Shown here one piece after another: positions 59,197 to 64,000 of a DNA stretch of 64,000 bases. The notes beneath the pieces were generated by a model. The model made no database searches and was not told the DNA's origin. It worked only from the letters and a program-made list of their open reading frames with translations. Source of the DNA: Brooklawnia sp032229645 (GTDB lineage Bacteria; Actinomycetota; Actinomycetes; Propionibacteriales; Propionibacteriaceae). The position numbers were made by a program, and so were the translations under genes. Numbering within the stretch: the stretch's first letter is position 1; each line of letters starts with the position of its first letter. Location of the stretch: positions 186,001-250,000 of the forward strand of contig CAVRLB010000010.1 in assembly GCA_963722295.1 (NCBI GenBank), written 5' to 3'.

Positions 59197-59805
59197 CTAC
59201 TTGGGGAACCTCAGGAAGAACTGCTGCACCTCTCGAGGATCGCCGGAAAGTTTGCCGGTGATCGTCCCCGAGTACCAGTACACGACGCCGATCTCTTGGT
59301 CACCATCGTTGCGCGCGTAGTACCAGAAGTGCCCGGCCCCTGAGTCGATGTCGCCGTCAACAAGCGGCCCGATGCCCAACTCGTCAGACCGCAGGGCGTC
59401 CACGTAGGCCTCGGCCTCTTCCGGCGTCCCCCATTGGGCGAACGTCGCCGCCAGCGAGTCATCGTCCGAGACGAACTCACCAGACGACACGTCAACCACA
59501 CCGTCGCTCATCTCGGTGCCCAACGCCTCGAGACCAGCATCGTCGGCTTCCCAGCTGTAGTCATCGATATCTATATCAGCGGCATAGCTATCGATCTCGC
59601 TATCAGCTTCCGATGCAGCATCCCCAGCATCCTCGGCCGTAACGTCGCCCGACTCGTCTTCGGCGGCTTCTTCGTCCACCCACATGGTGGATTGCTCGGG
59701 CGCGGCATCAATGTCGTCATCGGGCGCCGCCCACACGAGCGCGATGGCCGGCACAGCTATGACGGCGGTGACACAAGCCGCGATCACAAAGCGGGAAGGA
59801 GGCAT
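59197..59805 (-). CDS. Acidic membrane-anchored extracytoplasmic protein, unknown function
   Basis: 202 residues. One N-terminal helix (FVIAACVTAVIAVPAIALVWA, split at the end) is followed by a very acidic, Asp/Glu-rich region (about 30-95) and a compact C-terminal domain (AEAYVDALRSDELGIGPLVD, VYWYSGTITGKLSGDP). No family recognised. ATG 59805 follows AAAGGA; TATATT about 50 bp upstream (near 59857) looks like its -10. The acidic linker may sit in the wall. Confidence 0.7.
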   Translation of the reverse strand: MPPSRFVIAACVTAVIAVPAIALVWAAPDDDIDAAPEQSTMWVDEEAAEDESGDVTAEDAGDAASEADSEIDSYAADIDIDDYSWEADDAGLEALGTEMSDGVVDVSSGEFVSDDDSLAATFAQWGTPEEAEAYVDALRSDELGIGPLVDGDIDSGAGHFWYYARNDGDQEIGVVYWYSGTITGKLSGDPREVQQFFLRFPK

Positions 59806-59927
59806 AGCCACGGTCCTTTCGTCGACGGCCCGGATGGGCTCCACCGTTCGCACGCGGAATATAACACAGGACCTGTGGCTGAGCGGCACGTCGCGGCCAA
59901 CGATCGGCTACGTTGACCAGCCGCTTC

Positions 59928-62282
59928 CTACTTGCTGGACCTGCCCAACGCGTCGCGGGCGGCAGCCACCTTGCGCTTGGCGTAGTTGAAGCCCCCGCCG
60001 TTGCGCACCCCGTGGTCTATCTCCTCCAGTTGCTGCTGAAGCTGCTCCAGGCGTTCCAGCACCAGGTCGAACTTGGTATTGACCTCCGCCAGCCGTTCAT
60101 CGAGGGCAATATCGGCGTGGTCGAATCTCGTGGTCAGCTGGGCGGCCCGCGCCTTTAGTTCGGAGGAAAGCTCTGCGGCCTCCTGCCCGACTGTCGTTGC
60201 GATGAACATCGGTAGGCCGATGCCGTTCTCACTCGTCCATTCCCGCAGGTAGTTGTCGCGCAGCGCCGCGTCGTAGTCGCGATGGGCATCACTTTGGGTG
60301 AACATCGAGTTGCCGCTTACCCCACTCGAAGCCGGACGCTGCCGCCAGTCGGCGAGCGGACGATCGACGTAGCCGGCCCGGCATTCCTGCAACATCCGAA
60401 GGTAGAACTCATAGTCGCCCAGCACCGGCAAGCTCTCGTCGTAGTAGCCGATCGCCTCGTGCAGGCTACGACGGTAGCAAACAGAGATCGGGACCATCCT
60501 GTTGATCTTCATGAAGTCGAACAGCCGCGCGCCGCGAAGCTCTGCCCAATACGGGAAGCGATGATATTCCACGTAGTCGGCGCCGACGAGTTCCTCATAG
60601 ACGATGTCGGTGTAGACCGTCACCGCTTGCTCTTGGGGATGAGCCTGCAAGTGAGCCCGGGTCTGCTGCAAGAAACAGGGCTGCCAGCAGTCATCGTCGT
60701 CGTGAATCACCAGGAATTCGCTGGACGAGTTCGCGATGCCCAGGTTGCTGGCGGCCTCCATGCCGTGCGAGACCGGGTTGTGAATAACACTCAACCGACC
60801 TTCGAGATCGTGGGCGTAGCGCGCCAGCACCTGGTCGACCGGTTCGCGCGGTCCCGCATCGTTGACCACCACCAACTGCCAGTCGCTGCTGGTCTGGGCC
60901 AGCACGTCCTGCACCGCACGATCGAGCATCGCGGCACGGTCATGGGTGCGCATCACGATCGCGGTGGCAGGCTCTGCGCGTTCGGGCACGGTCAGCCCAA
61001 AACCTGCGAGCTGCGCCGACAACGCCGCGCTGAACCTGGCGCTGGTGGTCACCGGTCGGCCAACCCCAGGCAGGTCGGTGCGTTGCTCAAGAGTTCCGGC
61101 CATCCGGTCCCACCACTGGGCCGACGCGCTGGCCCTGTCAGCGCGCACGGCCCCCAGCTGTGCACGCTCGGCTTCGGCGTTCGCCACCAGTTCGTCCAGC
61201 AGGACAGGCAGCACCTCGGATGTACCACCGGTTTGCGGATCCCACAGCGCGGCGAACGGCACCGCGGCGTCCCCAAAACCCCAGTTGCGCAACGCGCCGT
61301 CGATGCGGCTCAATCCGTAGCGGTTCAATCCGATCGGCAGAACCGATGCGCCGGCCAGCAACCCGAAGACCACCGGATGAAAGCGCGTGGTGATCACCCA
61401 TTCACATTCGGCGAGCCGCTGGGCCGAGGGCCGGCAGAGCTCGACCCGGCGCCAAGTTGCCGGGTGGGTGAGCCGCTCGATGATCGCTTGATGGAGCTCT
61501 TCGTCGGCACCGCCATCGTCCGGATCGGCCATATGCGGGATGAACTCGATCTCGGCGCCGGTCCGGTCCGCGAGCCCGTCGATCACCGCGGACAGCACCC
61601 TCAAGTAGTCGTCCCGCTCGAAGGGCCATGGATCAGCTGCCACGGTGACACCGATGCGGTTGGCCTTCGGCACCGACCAGTCGACGTCCAGCAGCACGGC
61701 GTCGTCGATCGTCTGAAAAATTGCCGGATGGTCGGGCCGAAGCGCCCTGGCACCCCGATAGCTATCGGCATCCCGCACCCCCACCAGCGAGCAGAGGTCG
61801 AGCAACTCCCCCAAGACCTCGCGATCGCTGGTCGACAGGTCGGGCCCGATGCTCTGCCCGCTGAGGATGACCGGCTTACCTTGGGAGGCGACGATCAACG
61901 CCATGGCCAGACGCTCGTAGAGCAGCCAGCCGAACCGCGAGTTGAGCGCACCGCCACCACCGATGACCAGCGCATCCGCGTCGCGCAGTTGCTCGATTAT
62001 CTCGAAGACCTTATCGTCGGGGCTCAGCGCGTCCCGGTCGCCGGACACGACCGCACGGATCTCGGCAAGATAGCGCTGGCGGTCCGCGGGCAGCCAGGGG
62101 AACTCCAGTGCCCGAATCGACTCGTCGGGAGTATGCCCACCGGGAACGAACTTCTGGCCCCGTGAGACCGGTAGGACATCGATACCCCGCTCGCGCAACT
62201 GCGCCGCGCTCGAGGCGAAGATCGCCTCGTCGCCGACGTGGTAGACGGCCTGGTCTATGTCGCAGAGCAGGGCGACGCGCAT
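59928..62282 (-). CDS. Polysaccharide pyruvyltransferase fused to a GT2 glycosyltransferase
   Basis: 784 residues. The N-terminal ~395 residues match the CsaB/WcaK-type polysaccharide pyruvyltransferase fold (ALVIGGGGALNSRFGWLLYE, VILSGQSIGP, VITTRFHPVVFGLLAGASVL). Residues ~440-660 form a GT2 domain (AIVMRTHDRAAMLDRAVQDV; LVIHDDDDCW). The C-terminus (~690-784) is a predicted coiled coil. A single polypeptide would thus elongate and pyruvylate wall glycan. GGAGGAG precedes ATG 62282. The SLH-like repeats of the nearby amidase would be a natural ligand for pyruvylated polymer. Confidence 0.82.
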   Translation of the reverse strand: MRVALLCDIDQAVYHVGDEAIFASSAAQLRERGIDVLPVSRGQKFVPGGHTPDESIRALEFPWLPADRQRYLAEIRAVVSGDRDALSPDDKVFEIIEQLRDADALVIGGGGALNSRFGWLLYERLAMALIVASQGKPVILSGQSIGPDLSTSDREVLGELLDLCSLVGVRDADSYRGARALRPDHPAIFQTIDDAVLLDVDWSVPKANRIGVTVAADPWPFERDDYLRVLSAVIDGLADRTGAEIEFIPHMADPDDGGADEELHQAIIERLTHPATWRRVELCRPSAQRLAECEWVITTRFHPVVFGLLAGASVLPIGLNRYGLSRIDGALRNWGFGDAAVPFAALWDPQTGGTSEVLPVLLDELVANAEAERAQLGAVRADRASASAQWWDRMAGTLEQRTDLPGVGRPVTTSARFSAALSAQLAGFGLTVPERAEPATAIVMRTHDRAAMLDRAVQDVLAQTSSDWQLVVVNDAGPREPVDQVLARYAHDLEGRLSVIHNPVSHGMEAASNLGIANSSSEFLVIHDDDDCWQPCFLQQTRAHLQAHPQEQAVTVYTDIVYEELVGADYVEYHRFPYWAELRGARLFDFMKINRMVPISVCYRRSLHEAIGYYDESLPVLGDYEFYLRMLQECRAGYVDRPLADWRQRPASSGVSGNSMFTQSDAHRDYDAALRDNYLREWTSENGIGLPMFIATTVGQEAAELSSELKARAAQLTTRFDHADIALDERLAEVNTKFDLVLERLEQLQQQLEEIDHGVRNGGGFNYAKRKVAAARDALGRSSK

Positions 62283-62410
62283 GAAATCTCCTCCAGTAGC
62301 AAACCGTTCGCTCGCGCTTCGCGGCGATCGATGTCGGCGGCGTGCAGCTGCGGCCGGGAATTGGTGACAGTCTATAGGATCCGCTGGCAACGCCACATGC
62401 GTCACCCTTG

Positions 62411-63613
62411 CTAGACCTTGATGAAGAAGCGCTTGCGGTACATCGCCCACAAGATCACGAAGAGCACGCCGAACGCGATCGTGTACCTGACGAAGGGGTA
62501 CCAGTCACCGGTGAACGTCCCCAATCCGTCGGCAAAGACGTCTCCGATCAGCTTGAAATCGAAGGTATGCCAGGCGACGTAGGCAAAGATCGAGTTGGCG
62601 CCGATGATGATCAGCCAGCGTGCCCAAATCGCGAACTTCCAGACATCTATCACCAGATAGAACAGCGCCAGAAGCAGGTAGCAAAGTCCGCCCGAGAAGA
62701 GCGCGAATGAACCCGTCCAGATCTTCTTGATGATCGGGTGAACGGGATTCCATGCCAGACCTAGGGCGATCAACCCCGCTCCGGCCGCGGTCAGCGTCAG
62801 CAGCTTGGTGGTCTGCTTGGCATTCATCCGTAGCAGATAGCCGGCGAAGACACCCAGCATCACGGTTACAGTGAAGTTCAGGCCGCTCAGTACCCAGGTG
62901 TAGTAACTGTCCTGCTCGCGCATTGATCCGAGGACGATCTCGTCGATGAATAGAGCAGCATTGCCATCGGGCGAGTAATCGCCGGCACCGAACCCGGGCA
63001 CCTGGAGGGTTTCCATCACCCACCAGTAGATCCCTGTCAGCGCCGCGGTGGCGAGTACCTGGGCACGAACCGGCAGATACAGCACAAAGATCACGGCGAC
63101 GAGGTAACCGACCGCGATCGCCTGCAGGGTGTTGTCGAAGATGATGAACTCATCGGGGTCATAGGTCAGCAGATTGCCCTGCACTACCATGCCGAGAATC
63201 CAAAGAATGACGAAGCGCTTCAGTATATGCGGCCACTGAGATGCCCTCGACGCACCTTCACCGAGCCGCTTCGCGAAGGCAAACGGGATGGAGACACCTG
63301 CCAGCAGCAGGAAGAGCGGCATGACGATGTCCCAGAAATGGAAGCCGCTCCACTCCACGTGGTCGAGTTGCACGTTGATCGCGGCCGTCACCGGAGACTG
63401 TAACGGAATGTGGAGGGCGCTTATGATATCGACCCCGCCGATGATCAAGAACATGTCGAAACCACGTAACGCGTCCACCGACTTCAAGCGTTCCGACGTG
63501 AACTCTCCGGACCCGACTCGGGCGGCTTCCAAGCGAGCCAAAGGCCCCCTGGCGGTGGAGGCGCCCGTTGGCGTCGTAACGAGCGCCCTGCGGGGCTCAT
63601 TCGTCACTATCAT
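62411..63613 (-). CDS. Membrane acyltransferase, HGSNAT/DUF5009 type
   Basis: 400 residues with about ten helices. SVDALRGFDMFLIIGGVDII and HFWDIVMPLFLLLAGVSIPF align with the start of the family at 43951 (LDAMRGF; LADTVFP). Catalytic Asp/Arg of DALRGFD and the HV(E)WxGFHFWD motif are intact. Likely acetylates glycan at the membrane. AGGGTGG abuts the ATG; GTG 63607 would give more normal spacing. Confidence 0.82.
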   Translation of the reverse strand: MIVTNEPRRALVTTPTGASTARGPLARLEAARVGSGEFTSERLKSVDALRGFDMFLIIGGVDIISALHIPLQSPVTAAINVQLDHVEWSGFHFWDIVMPLFLLLAGVSIPFAFAKRLGEGASRASQWPHILKRFVILWILGMVVQGNLLTYDPDEFIIFDNTLQAIAVGYLVAVIFVLYLPVRAQVLATAALTGIYWWVMETLQVPGFGAGDYSPDGNAALFIDEIVLGSMREQDSYYTWVLSGLNFTVTVMLGVFAGYLLRMNAKQTTKLLTLTAAGAGLIALGLAWNPVHPIIKKIWTGSFALFSGGLCYLLLALFYLVIDVWKFAIWARWLIIIGANSIFAYVAWHTFDFKLIGDVFADGLGTFTGDWYPFVRYTIAFGVLFVILWAMYRKRFFIKV

Positions 63614-63640
63614 CCACCCTCCCGGGAATATCTGCGATCT

Positions 63641-64000
63641 CTAATTGCACGCAACCACACGATAGAGCGCGGCATTCCCCTGCTGGAAGGCCAACTCGAA
63701 ACCCGGGTTGCCCGCCAGACCGTACCAGCCCGGATAGACTCGGTCTTCGTTGTTGATGAACCGATCATTGCCGAAGTCAAGGACCCAATCTACGCTCAAA
63801 TCCCGGATCGCTGGGCACACCTCCGGATCATCAGAGGCCGCGCTGAGATGATCGATGAGAACTTGGGTGTCCTGGTTCGGCGGATCGGTCACGTGCACCG
63901 CCGTGGTCTGACGACCGGTAAGTGCATAGACCATCGAAGCACCCGTCCAGGGATTGACCGCGATGACATCGTCCGGGTCGGTCAGCTGTTCGACTATCTT
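63641..64000 (-). CDS. C-terminal end of a large membrane protein (DUF6541-like), 5' part outside the window
   Basis: The frame is open from the window edge. DPDDVIAVNPWTGASMVYAL with TGRQTTAVHV recalls the C-terminal extracellular part of actinobacterial DUF6541 proteins (N-P-W-x-G-[A/S]-x-x-Y-A-L-x-G-R). WVLDFGNDRFINNEDRVYPG and the ending ALYRVVACN fit their beta-rich tail. An internal ATG at 63934 is not the likely start. Presumed role in surface glycan biosynthesis by neighbourhood. Confidence 0.6.
   Translation of the reverse strand, partial: KIVEQLTDPDDVIAVNPWTGASMVYALTGRQTTAVHVTDPPNQDTQVLIDHLSAASDDPEVCPAIRDLSVDWVLDFGNDRFINNEDRVYPGWYGLAGNPGFELAFQQGNAALYRVVACN

Noticed and set aside
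60282..62165. 627-codon plus-strand ORF opposite the pyruvyltransferase fusion
   Set aside because: Antisense shadow of a gene with strong CsaB and GT2 motifs.

Overview
The window comes from a high-GC Gram-positive bacterium, almost certainly an actinobacterium and plausibly Propionibacteriaceae. The evidence is a WhiB-family Fe-S regulator, an actinobacterial galactan locus (Glf, GlfT2, Wzm/Wzt-type ABC exporter), a LytR-CpsA-Psr protein, a DUF222/HNH endonuclease gene, DtxR/IdeR-like iron-box sequence, and many genes whose -10 hexamer sits 6-7 nt before the start codon (leaderless mRNAs). The family assignment is inference; no rRNA is present.

Layout. 1-9.7 kb: two tRNA-Ser genes flank an LCP protein. 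They are followed by a PIG3-type quinone oxidoreductase, argG with a palindromic operator, a frameshifted Doc toxin with its antitoxin, a 2-hydroxyacid dehydrogenase, an atypical sirtuin, a WhiB-HTH protein and a HAD phosphatase. 9.8-15.2 kb: alpha-glucan use (malQ and an ABC sugar importer lacking its ATPase). 15.3-20.9 kb: a patchwork of a nitroreductase, a MntA-HepT toxin-antitoxin pair, gene remnants (VOC protein, iron-box-associated ABC exporter), a methyltransferase, Dps and a 50-bp duplication. 20.8-33.6 kb: transhydrogenase pntAB, a second 2-hydroxyacid dehydrogenase, a class A beta-lactamase-like lipoprotein, a CPA1 antiporter, a sulfurtransferase, a YchJ protein, an uncharacterised hydrolase/membrane-protein pair, endonuclease IV and a LysE exporter. 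33.7-38.4 kb: rpsF-ssb-rpsR-rplI with a strong terminator, then serC-serA.

38.4-48 kb: a second MntA-HepT pair, then an unusual 848-residue protein combining a KaiC-like domain without a Walker A motif with a PPDK-type ATP-grasp domain. It is followed directly by pta, a membrane acyltransferase, ackA, an SDR and a PlsC acyltransferase. 48.1-64 kb: cell-envelope polysaccharide genes: a tandem double GT2 glycosyltransferase, Wzt/Wzm, GlfT2, Glf, a pyruvyltransferase-GT2 fusion, a second membrane acyltransferase and the end of a large membrane protein. This block is scarred by rearrangement. A DUF222/HNH gene lies between an intact GT2 gene and the tail of a paralogue. A PGRP amidase with three SLH-like repeats is split from its signal peptide by an insertion copied from its own 3' end.

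Working together: galactofuranose-containing wall glycan is made (Glf, GlfT2, GlfT1-like GT), exported (Wzm/Wzt) and probably decorated (pyruvyl/acyl groups) and attached (LCP). Central metabolism is represented by serine synthesis, Pta-AckA acetate/ATP formation, NADPH balancing by PntAB, and maltodextrin use.
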